DNA of 21,240 bases from Takakia lepidozioides (GCA_030704615.1 CM060731.1:53260001-53281240), one strand, 5' to 3'. Positions 1 to 10,278 are shown, counted from the stretch's first letter. Program-made: numbers and translations. Notes: generated by a model from the sequence alone, not told the origin.

Positions 1-83
1 TACTCTCTGTAATCTGACAGGCATTCACCTTTTTGCCTCGGTTGACCCACCATTTACTGGGGTCAGCAGAGTATTCATCCCAC

Positions 84-680
84 AGCTTCTCCTCATATTT
101 GTTACTTGTTTTTGGATACTTTCATGTTGTCACATTGGCAGTATCATGTCAGTCATTCCAAACAAGATTCACGCAACCAGCTAACTTGCAGAATTCAACA
201 TGGAAATTTAGGGTCAATTCTGTAAAGAAGGAAAAACAGGGTGAATGTGTTGAAGAAGGTGCCTTCATTAGCACTGCCTGATTTTATCCATTGTGCCGCT
301 GCTGCGGCGGCTTCTAGTTGACCATCTGTTTCTTGTAGCTAGCCTCCACAAGGAATCATAGGCAATCTGGAGCTTGAAATCCGGGCCTCTTGGATGAATC
401 TGGACCCACAATCTATCCCTGCACTCCTTCAGCTATCCATGCCTGTGTACAAATCGTGAATACATCCTCAGCCTTGCTGCAACTAACAGCTGACACTGAC
501 GACCTAACCCTGCCTACAGTAACATGTCAAAATCACTCCAAAACCACCATAGATTCACCAACGAGCTTCTCCTCATCTATGTTATCTGTTTTTGGATACT
601 TTCTTGCTGCCACATCGGCAGTAACTTGTCAAAGTCACTCCTAACCACCACATATCCACCCAACGAGCTTCTATCTGTTT
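84..680 (+). repeat. ~100-bp dispersed/tandem repeat family, three copies
   Basis: Positions 84-165 and 564-645 are related with a constant offset of 480 and share AGCTTCTCCTCAT and GTTTTTGGATACTTTC. The unit starting at 517 (CAGTAACATGTCAAAATC) recurs at 619 (CAGTAACTTGTCAAAGTC) with an offset of 102, so 517-618 and 619-680 form a tandem duplication with the second copy truncated. Short ORFs at 33-281 and 390-644 encode a similar short peptide only because they lie in this repeat. I do not recognise the family. Confidence 0.75.
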
Positions 681-2440
681 GAGTTGAACCCTTGTATCAT
701 CGTCAAAAGAAACTTACAAATCTCTCACCTTCCTCTATTCTCTCTCTCTCACACAAACAGCCAGATTGTCATCCCTTGTTGTTACACTTGTATTGGTGAC
801 CAGCTAGACTCCTGCAAAATCAGCTGTGAGTAACTATGGCCACTTCACAAAGAGACTGCAGAGCAAAAGGCATTGGAGATGGAGGGATAAAGATGGAGAA
901 GACTAAGTGGCAGACTTGTCCATGAAGGAAAATACTCAACAAACCTCTTGGTTATGAAAAGACCTTATCCACTTGTCAAACAGGATTGAGTCTGAAACAA
1001 CATTGACCAAGACCACTGAGCTCTCACAAAACACAGCAAATGCAGATGACACAATCTGCAGTCTTGCTGCTACCAGCAGCCCTGTGAGTAGAGCCCCTCC
1101 TAAAATATTGGCCAGTGCTGCTACCCACAAAGACTCAGCAAACTGCAACAGGTCACATGGGGAACAGAAGGACAAAGACAGTCATTATTTCAGTTTGATT
1201 GAATGTTTGTTTTCATGCTCCACCAGAAAGTGCCACATACACATGCCATTCACATGTAAGTATCTCCATACTCGTACTATTGAGCCCAAGCCTTGATTTG
1301 ATGTTGCTTGGACGGCCATGGAAAATTAGTATAACAATCACCAAGGAGCCTAACAGGCATTACCACAGCCTCAAAAGCCCTGGCAAAAGCACTTCCAATT
1401 GATGTACTCTTCCTTGCCCCTGTGGTCTTTGCCCTCTCAACAACTACGTGTGTTGGTGCAAGCGGGATGGAAATTAGCAACAACAATATTTCAATCTCCT
1501 TGCACATTCAGTCCCAAAAATGTCTTTTTTACTGCTGACCTAAGCAATAAGTTGATACTTAACTTACCCAAATGTCGAAGTTTCCATTAATACCTGGAAG
1601 TACTAATCACCACATCCCTCATCTTCTGCAACCCAAAAGCGAGTGAAACCTAATCCCATATTCCATTAAACCCTAAACCCTGTACTGCCTGAGACAATGA
1701 CACGAGCAGAAATGCAGCAAAGGAGGATGAAACTCACAAGCTGCGTTGATATACTGCTATGGTGAGCCGATCGGCCTGGAATAAGAGTCTATATGGTCAT
1801 GAGTGCTTGACCCTTAGCAAGCTCTTCGGAAGCAGTATGGCCACCATCTGCAGTCATAGCTCCAATCACCTGCCATGGAAGAGCATCCCCATTCACCTCT
1901 AACGTGCATAAATCATTCTTGTATGCCCTGATCATCGTTCTTCCATTTACTCGCCTGACTGTCACCACTGTCAATTTTATTGTTGTCCTCATATTGTCCA
2001 TGGCTCTCCTTTTCAGTGGCACCGCTCGATGGCTGAGCTCGAGCCTGAAAGCAGCAACATTGCCGCGTATCAGTGAATTTCGTGTGACGAAACAAATTTG
2101 TTACAGTTCAGTGTATTCTAGGAAGGTCTATCAGGTGATATCCGGTTGCCACTCCTCTTGAGAATGTGGAATTGCATCTAGTTTGCGCACATGTGTGTCC
2201 TCCCCCCGTACAGTTCCCAGAGCATGGATGTAAACTACACAAAGAGTCTTTTCTACAGCCACGTTCAGAAAACAACACGGACTGTAAAAGAAATCCACAG
2301 TGAAGCCTTTGGTCCCTTACTAAACCATCTTGGCCAATACTCCCAATAGGTCGACATAAACTACACTTTTGTCGTAACCTTTGATGTTGCTGAGATGCAG
2401 TAATACCACTAGTACAGATTAACGTTTTTATGACTATGGA
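681..2440. other. Intergenic stretch with no recognised gene
   Basis: Several open frames of 60-112 codons exist on both strands (for example 973-1296 plus, 936-1175 minus, 1904-2161 plus, 2108-2446 minus). None has a recognisable domain, and they overlap each other on opposite strands. The only named motif I see is the telomere-type repeat near 1670. I cannot exclude small exons of an unrecognised gene. Confidence 0.5.
1667..1680 (+). repeat. Interstitial telomere-type motif (TAAACCC)x2
   Basis: Two tandem copies of TAAACCC match the plant telomere unit on the C-rich strand. Two units are too few for a true interstitial telomere. The motif also matches the telo-box found in some plant promoters, but no gene start is visible nearby, so it may be chance. 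Confidence 0.4.
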
Positions 2441-3000
2441 TATCACTGTATTTGCAGTGATAAGTGCTTTTACGACTACCTCACTCTACAGTGACAAACA
2501 CGAAGTCAGTTCTACCATGACTACGGAGTGATAAGTGCGAAGTCATGGTCGTCACCGAGGACGTGGCATGGGATAGTGATGCAGGGTTAGGTGATGTAGT
2601 CATACCAGAAATAACTACATGGCTGTAAGTTATGACTATATCACTACAACATTGCGCCTACATGGAGAGGCTTGTGCGTGACACGTGGGATCCTTGGAAT
2701 TTGACGTGTATTCATCTCCATATGGTAACTACATTACTATAGAAGTCCGCCTACATGGACAGTTGTCTGCGTGACACACGTAATCCCTCTGCTATGACAC
2801 GTGTCCAAATCATGAGATGAGGTATAGCGATGTAGGCGTAACTTTATGACTACATGACTACACTGTACATCACTTAGGATAACATGTGGCACATTTCCTG
2901 AATACATATATGACTACATTACTATGGGTGTGACTATATCACTACAACACTACAGATGCCACGTGGTCTTGTTGGAGTATGTGTGAATGACACGTGTAGG
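2440..3000. repeat. Imperfect repeat field with G-boxes
   Basis: The words TGACTACAT, ACTATATCACTACAAC and CGCCTACATGGA recur many times. A clear duplication starts at 2655 and 2748 (offset 93), each copy reading CGCCTACATGGA and then GCGTGACAC about 20 bases later. Four perfect CACGTG G-boxes lie at 2682-2687, 2798-2803, 2960-2965 and 2991-2996. No ORF of note is present. It may be an unclassified repeat or a decayed element. The G-boxes could bind bZIP/bHLH factors, but no target gene is visible. Confidence 0.55.
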
Positions 3001-3009
3001 TCATGCAGA

Positions 3010-3090
3010 TTTTAAAATTTGTTATATATTATTCAATTTCAAATGACTAATTTAAATAGTAATTAAAGTAAATTAATATGAAATTTAAAC
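3010..3090. other. AT-rich segment
   Basis: This stretch is almost entirely A and T (runs such as TTTAAAATTTG and AATTTAAATAGTAATTAAAG), unlike its flanks. It has no coding potential. It could be a spacer or a matrix-attachment-like sequence, but nothing shows a function. From 3090 to 3500 I see no gene. Confidence 0.4.
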
Positions 3091-3500
3091 CAACCATGTG
3101 GAGCTCTCATAAGCACAGCAATTGGCAAAGCAATTGGCCCTCTTTATCAAGACACACCCCCTCTGCAGGGAAGGAGAGCCTGCATTAATCTTCCAATGAC
3201 CAAAGAGTGGACCCCCAACCCTGCTGGCAGTTGCAAAGTGTGACAAAGAAAGATTCTACCACCAACCTTGTTGCATAGACCGACAAAAGCACCAATATCA
3301 TACATTCTGAAAGACAACTACAATCAAACATGCCATCCATAGAAACAACAACATCATAACCACAGAACACACATTCATGTGGTGTTCGAACCAGTCTTTG
3401 TATATAAATTCACAAAATATGCTTCATTGTTCAAGCACAATGTCGCTAAGCACTTACCTGGAAAAAACTAGATTCAACAGATACTGCTAGAAGTAAGGGC

Positions 3501-3506
3501 TTTATT
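3501..3506 (-). promoter_or_regulatory. Poly(A) signal AATAAA
   Basis: A canonical AATAAA on the minus strand lies 24 bases past the stop codon at 3530 of the transposase-type gene. The distance fits a plant 3' UTR and supports 3530 as the true end of that gene. Confidence 0.55.
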
Positions 3507-3819
3507 GACAAACAAAGCAGTAGAACTTCTTAAACCTCATGTCTTAGTAGCTTCAAACTCCAAAGTGTGGTGCTTCCTACCACATTCCCCAACACAGTAT
3601 GTTTCTTAACATCGTTGAGATATGGTAAAGGAGCGTTAGTAATGTATGCCTCTTTGATGTATATAGCCGCATACTCAGCTGGCACATCAGGGTAGCCCTC
3701 ACTTACCTTGCAGCCTTACAGAGAACATATAATCCTTGATCCAACCTTTGTCCGTTTGGACATCACGTTAAGGAGCCGAACTTGGTCTCCCACCTCAAAC
3801 TGTCATCCCAACACCCACC

Positions 3820-4010
3820 AGCAAAAAAAAAAAATGAAAATACCATGCACGCTAGACTACGAAGGTCCAAGCATTATAGTACTTAAGTACCGGGAGGGGG
3901 GCTGCAACTACTAATAGGGATGGATGGATGGAGGGGAGGGAGGAAGGGTAGGCAGGAAGGTCTACAGCTAAAAAGTTGCAGCAAACAACATACATACACA
4001 CACACACATT
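3820..4010. repeat. Simple-sequence tracts inside a presumed intron
   Basis: The stretch holds an A-run (about 3822-3833), a GATG/GGAG purine-rich tract (about 3919-3960) and a CA dinucleotide run (about 3990-4008). It separates the last exon from the HAD segment and is consistent with intron sequence. Confidence 0.6.
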
Positions 4011-4382
4011 TCAATTTCGTTCTCTCTATCTACCTACCCAAAAGGCTATGCCAAACACAAGGTCTTATGAGTACTTTCTGTACCTATCCTTGGCAATAAA
4101 CTGAAGTAAATCCCTCAAAATGGTCTCCTACTGGATGCGGAGTCTATGACCACAAGGATACAGCAAACGTGAAGGACGGTAGTCTACACTCAGTAGCCAG
4201 ATAAACAAAATTGGAAAAGATATCCAAGGAATGTAGTGTGGGGGTGATGAGTACAAGGTCATGGACTTACACCAAACAGACTTTCAGGCGGCTGCGAGAA
4301 CTGCTTGAGATGGCTACTTTCCAGCTCCTCTGCTGACTTGTTGACAACATGGAGCCGCTTCATCATAGGTCCCTATATCACA

Positions 4383-4607
4383 AATAAAGTCCACCATCGG
4401 AATGAAGTTGCGAGCTTTGCAGCAAGACCACACTGCCACCTCAAAGTGTGCAAAACACTTTTGCAAAAAAGAAATACAGCTGGGTCTCAAAACTACCATT
4501 TTTTTCCCACACAACTTCCCCACAAATCCTTTGGGAACAGTTGTTGGACCTCTAGCAACATGAATGGATTCACAGAGCAATCCATTCACATCCAAAACTA
4601 GCAAGTG
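4383..4607 (-). other. FCP1/NIF-type HAD phosphatase-like domain within the transposase-type gene
   Basis: About 75 residues match the start of the plant FCP1-homology/HAD fold: LLVLDVNGLLCES, then VLRPSCISFLQKCF, then HFEVAVWSCCKARN. In active members the first motif is DxDx(T/V). Here the second Asp is Asn (DVNG), as in many plant 'DLNG' proteins, so phosphatase activity is doubtful. The rest of the domain (LxxDD-type motif) is not clearly present. A weak match to its end may lie near 4083-4165 but contains a TAG. The domain is in frame with the preceding PPPRKH linker and the coiled-coil exon, and sits upstream of the C-terminal transposon exon. It could be a captured host gene fragment or a separate degenerate gene. 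Confidence 0.6.
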
Positions 4608-6958
4608 CTTGCGAGGTGGGGGAGACTGTAAACGCTCAACTGGCTTCAACATATCAGCCCCAGTGGGATGCACAACCCGTAGCATTTGTCCCATCCTCCC
4701 CATGTGAATTCCCCAAGGAATCATGCATACCTGAATCCGGTGTACCAGGCTTCTCAAACATATCACAGACATCATGATCAGTAGCTTCCTTTGTACCAGT
4801 TGAGATTGATTGCCAGTTACGGTCTCAAACCGCTCCGCCAATCTTTTTGATACAGTGACACCAGAACCATTCATGCCAGATGTCACTGGACCTGCCAGGG
4901 GGACATTAACCCCCAATTTGAGAATCATTGCCTTTTGAGAGTCCATCATGTTCTGCATCCATGATTTCATCTCCAGCATATCAAACCCTTGAGCCTCGAC
5001 TTGTTTTTCCATTGCATCCACCTTTCCGACTATGGCAGAATACGCTACACTCGCTTCCTGCCATATAGACCAAAATGCATAAGACAACATGTTCCAGCAA
5101 GTTTTTTTCCACCTGCCAGTATTTGAGCACAACATCAAGCACCTTACCTGGTGATCACACCAACCAGACACATATTCATCAAACGCTGGCAACCATGACT
5201 ACAACATGTTCACCTATACAAAAATATTGGTCCCACTTTTGTTCTAGCAAAGCAGTAAATTCAGGCATAGCTCCTTCTACCACACATGCAATCCTAGGGA
5301 TACAATGATCACACCCAACAACTTCTGAAGTAAAATTTGTTTAACCCTCTACTAAACCCCTTGATGGACTTAGACCTGGCCAGACAGGGCCGTCCTATGG
5401 ATACAATGTTGGCTTATAGTGAAAATCAACAAACCCAAACCCAACAGATCTCAGTCCAAACCAGGGAGTGGTTAGAGGTACCAAACTCAGTTTTGTCGAT
5501 CAACAAACTAGCACTCTTATGAGTACATTCTTTCAACACTTAGATCATTCCCTGAGAACTTGAGCAACCAAACGTGCTATAATACACATGGCACACATAA
5601 TCTGCAAGCACATGGTTGTTGAGTCTCACTTACCTGCCTCTCGCTCCTAGCTGACATCCTTGAGACAGAGTATTCTTGTATGTCAGCCAACGTAGGGGGA
5701 CACCCGGTTTCTCTTTCCTACATATTTACCCAACATAACAAACAATATGAAAGCCAATGTGCAATTTGTACTCAATGGCTCACCCATACAAAACCATAAC
5801 AAAACCACTGAAGATAATGCAACGTCAGGATTGAACAATCATGTCAGCACAGAAATAATTTTATACTAAAGCTCAACTCCAAAATTGCTTGAAGTACTAA
5901 ACCATAAGCCAACCAGCATTAAAGACTAGCATTCATAGAATGTATTGAGAGGAGTATAGTGAGAAAGCTCATGAGGGTTCTTACTAAGCGTGCCTCCATG
6001 CTGTCCTTCCCTCCCCAGACCGTTTTGGTGTGATTTTGAATGCAGGCATTTGCTGTCTTCAAGTGGGTCTGCACTTTAGAGTACTGTTTTGTACTCCAGT
6101 AGGAGGTGAGGCTCTTCCAATGCTCATCAGACACGCGTCCATGGGTTTCCCCCCACCTTTCTGCCATTCCTTGTGCAAGTCATGCCGTCGGGACTTCATA
6201 ATTGTGCCTATTGTGTTTTGCAACATAGTATCATCCAAGCCATGTGGGACATATTCAAATAGCTTGGCCAAGATTTCTTTGAGCTCTTCTATGATCTCAT
6301 CATGCTGATAGTTGATGGCTATAAAAGGATCACAGATACGATGAACGTGACCTTTGAGGGCCGCATGCCAAACATTCCTCGTTTGACCAACTGGTTTTCC
6401 TGCCTTGTTCACAACAACTACAGTTGCAAGAAGACCTTCTGCCTCTCTTTCTTCCTTCACTTTATATACCGCGGCCTTCACAACATAATTTGCTCGTCTC
6501 AAGGCATTGGTTCTGTCAACCTTTGATTGAACCACATCCCCTGCAGGTTGAACCGCGACACCTGTGCGGGGAACATTGAAGGGTTGATTCGGCCAGCTAC
6601 CCATCGGTGGCCATGGTGGTTGGGAACCACTCGAGGATCCATAGTGGTCATATTGGACCTGTGCATACGGCGGAGGACATTCAGGTGGCCTGCCACCTCC
6701 ATAAGTAGGAGGAGGTGGGCAATATGGAGGAGGAGCATAAGGGCCATACTGGCCAACTGCATAATTGTGTTGGGGGGCCGTTGCGTACTGACCCTCCATA
6801 TTGCCAGCGGGTGGATGTTGGTTGGGAGCCGGGTACTCAGGCATGGAGCGATATTGAGAGCCTGATACTGGTGGTTGAGTATGGAAAACCTAGGGGGACT
6901 GAGGGCCGACTCCTGTGGCATTTTTCTGCTTCTGTTTTTGCTTGCCCTGGGTTTCCAT

Positions 6959-7329
6959 ACATGAAACACAATGCCAAGTAAATCCAACTACAAGGACCAC
7001 ACCATATCATGACATAAAGGTGTCATAAAGTATAAACAATACGCATGATTTATACAGGTCTGATTACCCAAAAATCAGACAGATCTTGGCTAGAAAATTG
7101 GCCAAATTGGATTGGCTTCAATGATGTGCGCCCAAGACTTTTCCGACCCCTTTTATGTATGGGTTTTGCTTGAAATCCATACCAAACATGCAGTAGGGAG
7201 GGGCATACCTAAAAGCTGTGAGAAAAGATGGAATGTGCTCAACATACGAGACCTACTGCTTACAAAGTTGTAAATAGTGCTATGGAATATGGGGGCCACA
7301 TGCACATGGGCAATGGTGCAGCTCCTCCA
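6959..7329. other. Upstream region of the transposase-type gene, no gene seen
   Basis: This lies 5' of the minus-strand ATG at 6958. No convincing TATA box, ORF or repeat was identified, and the promoter of the decayed gene may have been here. Confidence 0.35.
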
Positions 7330-7344
7330 CTGAGGTTTACTATT

Positions 7345-7400
7345 TCATGAGCAGAAACCATGAGCCATGAGCCATGAGCCGCATGAGCCGCATGAGCGGT
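7345..7400 (+). repeat. CATGAGC short tandem cluster
   Basis: CATGAGC occurs six times between 7347 and 7397, first alone, then as CATGAGC units in tandem, then as GCATGAGCC units. The spacing is irregular and too short for a CRISPR-like array. A similar GCATGAGCATGAGC run lies at about 14635-14665. Confidence 0.7.
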
Positions 7401-7427
7401 GAGGCGAAGTCTAAGACACGCGGATTT

Positions 7428-7592
7428 CATGAGCGGACTCCTCCAAATTTGAAAATGCGGCAAATTAAACAAGTATTAAAATAATAGTTTTTTAATTTGA
7501 CCTTGCCGTTTTTGGAAGTTCCACATCCTGTAATGCGGCGAAGATATGTCGTCAGTAACAAGTCCGCTCATGGTTTTTTAGATCCGCTCATG
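7428..7592. repeat. Inverted repeat of CATGAGCGGACT
   Basis: CATGAGCGGACT at 7428-7439 is matched by its exact reverse complement AGTCCGCTCATG at 7561-7572. A second right-hand copy, TCCGCTCATG, lies at 7583-7592. The arms enclose about 120 bases with no ORF of note. Confidence 0.75.
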
Positions 7593-7803
7593 GAAATGAT
7601 TGACCGTGCAACGAGAAATCCAGTATACCACGGCAAAAGGACGTCGCATACTGGCCTGTATAGAGTATTCCGCGGTTTTACATGCCTTAACATTGGAATG
7701 AAGCTGACCCTTCTGCCGCGATTGAGCCAATAGAGTCTGCAGTACTTCACAATTATGTCATTTTCGGGTATTCGGCGGGAAAGATTTGCGACTCAACGGG
7801 GAA

Positions 7804-7962
7804 ATGCGGTGCCGCATTAGGGCTCGCACGTGCAAAATTTATGGGGAGTTTGGTGTTGGCGACGGTCGGCTCCCTGAAGGCTGGGTGCGACTATCTTGCT
7901 ATGACGAAGGCCGCATCTACCAGTACCTACGACGTTACTTGGAAATGCGGCGCCGCATTTCC
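7804..7962. repeat. Two ATGCGG-type palindromes
   Basis: AATGCGGTGCCGCATT (about 7803-7818) and AAATGCGGCGCCGCATTT (about 7943-7960) are palindromic, the second perfectly. Half-sites ATGCGGC recur at about 7455 and 7533. The surrounding region to 8215 contains no recognisable gene. Confidence 0.7.
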
Positions 7963-8215
7963 TTGCCGGGGGTCGAATGAGGAAAGCAAAGTTTGGGAGA
8001 GCAGAAAAACATGAACCCTCCAACACACAAAAATACATGCACGTGGAAACACAAGTGAATGACATAGTATTATCTTAGTTTGAGCAAAACAGGTTACTGG
8101 TAGGCAAGACATAAGTTGGACCTTTCTGTGGCTAGAGTCAGAGCTACTTGCAGCAGTACAGTTCTACTATCTGAAAAGGATGGGCGTACCATTGTGTTGG
8201 GACCGCAAGCCAAGC

Positions 8216-9310
8216 TCACTGGTCCCCTGGATCCATATTAAGAAGAGTGTGCACCTCTTGGGGGCTCAACCCTGGTGCATGTATGAAGTGATGAGTTGTG
8301 GAATTACACCGGAGTCTCTTTAGGTACACGTAGTACAGATGCTTGCAAAGGCAATATGATGCCCCCTTGTTCGCCATGATTTGGAAGTCGGTGCAATTGC
8401 AGGTGGGTAATTCTGAAATGGTGATGGTGTACACCTCATTGCGAACAGCTGAGCCTACCGTGGCCATCTGATACACACGCCCGAAGCCTGGTAGGGGCAC
8501 TTCTGTCGAGCTCTGGATTGTACAGTTCATCCGAAGTGCATTCCCCATCCTTTTCTCGTTCACTTTTGAGGGAGGTCGCCGCCTCTTCGGTTTCCCCCAA
8601 CGGTGTGTAGGATGCTTAGAGCTGTCGGGTCCTATTGTTCTTGCTCTCACAGGGGTCGGTGGTGGAGGCTGTGGAAGAGGAAATGGTTGTCTGGGGACGT
8701 CAGTGCGCTGCACCATCCGAAATCTTGCGGCGGTAAGGGCGTCGGCCTCAACCTGACTCAGATCGCAGCCTGGTTCCACCGGCCACACAGGGGGAGCCTC
8801 TGGCATTGTTTGTATGCCGTACTTGGGCCTTCCATACACGCAAGTCATAATGTCATGCCTGCAGAACCAGAACTGGGTGGCTGTCGCCTCCGCAAACTTT
8901 GCATGGACAAATCTTCCTGTAAAAGTAGGAGCAGGGACAGCCCCATCTGGATTCCTCCTTATCATCTCTAAACAACGTTGCTGTGTATCCACTCGAATTG
9001 CGGAACACCTGCCTCGAAACGACGGCTTTGTGCGAGCAATTCTCCACTGTGACGCAGACACAGTCGTCTCCACAATGGCTTGGCCATACTGCATAACAGC
9101 GGGCGGAATCTGGGGCAAGCGAGCGGTGGAAATTTCTCGCACAGAATCCCCGCTTGAAGGCGATGGCGATCTGGAATTTCTTGGGCTTCCACTGCTGGAA
9201 GACACATTGTGCGGCAACATGACGGGACCTTGAGGTGATGTCCGAATGTTCCTGTCGGATCTCCAGGAATCCTCTTCGCACCCGGGTTCCTCTTCAATCC
9301 TCCGCCTCAT
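8216..9310 (-). CDS. SWIM zinc-finger protein, 5' end abutting an LTR
   Basis: This is a 364-codon ORF from the first ATG at 9310 to TGA at 8216. The same frame is open upstream to the LTR edge at 9369, so the original protein may have been longer. The N-terminal ~60 residues are Ser/Pro/acidic and look disordered. Residues 205-250 are Pro-rich then basic (GKPKRRRPPSK). The C-terminus carries a SWIM-type zinc finger CxCx(15)CxH: C304, C306, C322 and H324, in TCNCTDF...CLCKHLYYVYLK. SWIM fingers occur in MULE/FAR1 transposases and in ZSWIM-type proteins and bind DNA or protein. No MULE catalytic domain is seen here. It may be a transposon-derived or host gene truncated by the neighbouring LTR insertion. 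Confidence 0.6.
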   Translation of the reverse strand: MRRRIEEEPGCEEDSWRSDRNIRTSPQGPVMLPHNVSSSSGSPRNSRSPSPSSGDSVREISTARLPQIPPAVMQYGQAIVETTVSASQWRIARTKPSFRGRCSAIRVDTQQRCLEMIRRNPDGAVPAPTFTGRFVHAKFAEATATQFWFCRHDIMTCVYGRPKYGIQTMPEAPPVWPVEPGCDLSQVEADALTAARFRMVQRTDVPRQPFPLPQPPPPTPVRARTIGPDSSKHPTHRWGKPKRRRPPSKVNEKRMGNALRMNCTIQSSTEVPLPGFGRVYQMATVGSAVRNEVYTITISELPTCNCTDFQIMANKGASYCLCKHLYYVYLKRLRCNSTTHHFIHAPGLSPQEVHTLLNMDPGDQ

Positions 9311-9348
9311 AGGGCGAGTACGGACGTCCCCCTCTAGGTGTTCACCTC

Positions 9349-9368
9349 TGCGGTGCAGAGGCGTCCCT
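9349..9368. other. Short hairpin beside the LTR edge
   Basis: CCTCTGC GGT GCAGAGG forms a perfect 7-bp stem just outside the 3' LTR end. No function is evident. Confidence 0.6.
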
Positions 9369-10278
9369 TGTCGCGCGGCTTTTACTCACCCATCCCCTCG
9401 CTATCCGAGGCGGAAACTCCAAGATAGAAGAGTTGGAAATCTCTAAGCACTCAGCCCGCTCAGAACAATCAGTCATGACCTACAGCTAGTGTATCATGGG
9501 GGTGTTCCCTATTTGTTTTCCTTCCCGCATTCATGTTAGCTAGTTACCTTACTGTTGGTAATTAAGTATCAGTTTGCTTCAGCAATCGATCGGATTCAAT
9601 CAACTCATCCATTCATTCCACAGCTTCACTCAGATCTCTCTACACAGTGTGAGTATGAAGTGTGTATCAGATTAATATCTATCAAGTATCAGGCTGAAGC
9701 CATGGAGTCTCTAATCTACTCTACATTACAATTCTACTGCCTGCATTCATTAAGCATCAATAGATCGTCCTCCTCCTACTCCGTGCTCTCCCTCCTTTTT
9801 GCTCAGAGCTACGCTCTGTGCCTCATTTCCTCCAGTGATGTCCGAAGTCCCCCCAAGAAGTGCTCCCCCCACTCCTTCCAGCAGTGATTCCCCCCAGAAG
9901 TGATCCCCCCCCCACTCCTTCCAGCCGTGATTCCCCCAAGAAGTGATCATTTTCCATTCCTCGCTCCTCGCTTTATCTTCCTACCCGTTGTTCTAACCGT
10001 TTCCCTCACTAACCGTCACCCGTGAACTAACATGTTCCCTTCGCAGATGTTGTTCCCCACAGTCGTTCCCTGTCCTGCTATCCGTTCCCTATGGTCGTGT
10101 CAGCTGTGTCGGCTGTGTCGGACTGTGACGGGCTGTGTTGGCGGTGATGAGCTGTGTAACCCCCCCTAAAGTGCGCTGCTGTCACCCCTAAGGCTCCTGT
10201 TGGTCTCAGTCTGTGCAAAAATTAAGGGTCCCCCACAGATCCCGTAAAAGTGTCTAAGTCCCAGACAGTCCTCCAACA
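9369..10278 (-). repeat. 3' LTR
   Basis: Minus-strand start TGTTGGAGG at 10278 and end CGCGACA at 9369. It carries a GGCTGTGTCG-type minisatellite in U3 (about 10095-10160) and a two-unit ~42-bp tandem repeat rich in C (about 9856-9945) absent from the other LTR. The U5-side 125 bp (9375-9499) is almost identical to the 5' LTR. Confidence 0.8.

Larger units (their letters stand above)
3530..6958 (-). pseudogene. Decayed multi-exon transposase-type gene (En/Spm-associated, Transposase_24-like) with inserted HAD domain
   Basis: Proposed exons on the minus strand: 6958 to 5985 (ATG at 6958, lysine/glutamine-rich start, long Pro/Tyr/Gly-rich segment, then the core), 5717-5634, 5198-5148, 5057 to about 4382, and 3799-3530. 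Exons 5717-5634 and 5198-5148 are 84 and 51 nt, both phase 0, with donors GTAAGA, GTAAGT and GTAAGG. The core has the family pattern: basic HKEW, then SDEHWKSL, then a conserved HT..W.GKDS block continued in the next exon by LADIQEY. The exon at 5057 has a coiled-coil-like Met/Gln/Glu-rich stretch. The last exon resembles the C-terminal region of plant transposon proteins (VGSTTLW). Breaks: in-frame TAG at 6890-6892, a frameshift in a G-run near 6155, in-frame TAA at 3716-3718, and probably a further frame change near 4665-4810. Family assignment is from pattern memory, not a search. Confidence 0.6.

Noticed and set aside
33-644. Two small ORFs encoding similar peptides
   Set aside because: The similarity comes from the ~100-bp DNA repeat. 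The frames are short, and the tandem copy carries a stop in the same frame.
2108-2446. 112-codon minus-strand frame
   Set aside because: It has a Cys-rich appearance but no family pattern, and is overlapped by other open frames.
7345-7400. CATGAGC cluster as a CRISPR-like array
   Set aside because: The units are 7-10 bp with irregular short spacing in a plant-type genome. There are no spacers or cas genes.
8603-9233. Plus-strand and alternative minus-strand frames over the SWIM gene
   Set aside because: These are shadows of the minus-strand SWIM ORF, which has the recognisable zinc-finger motif.
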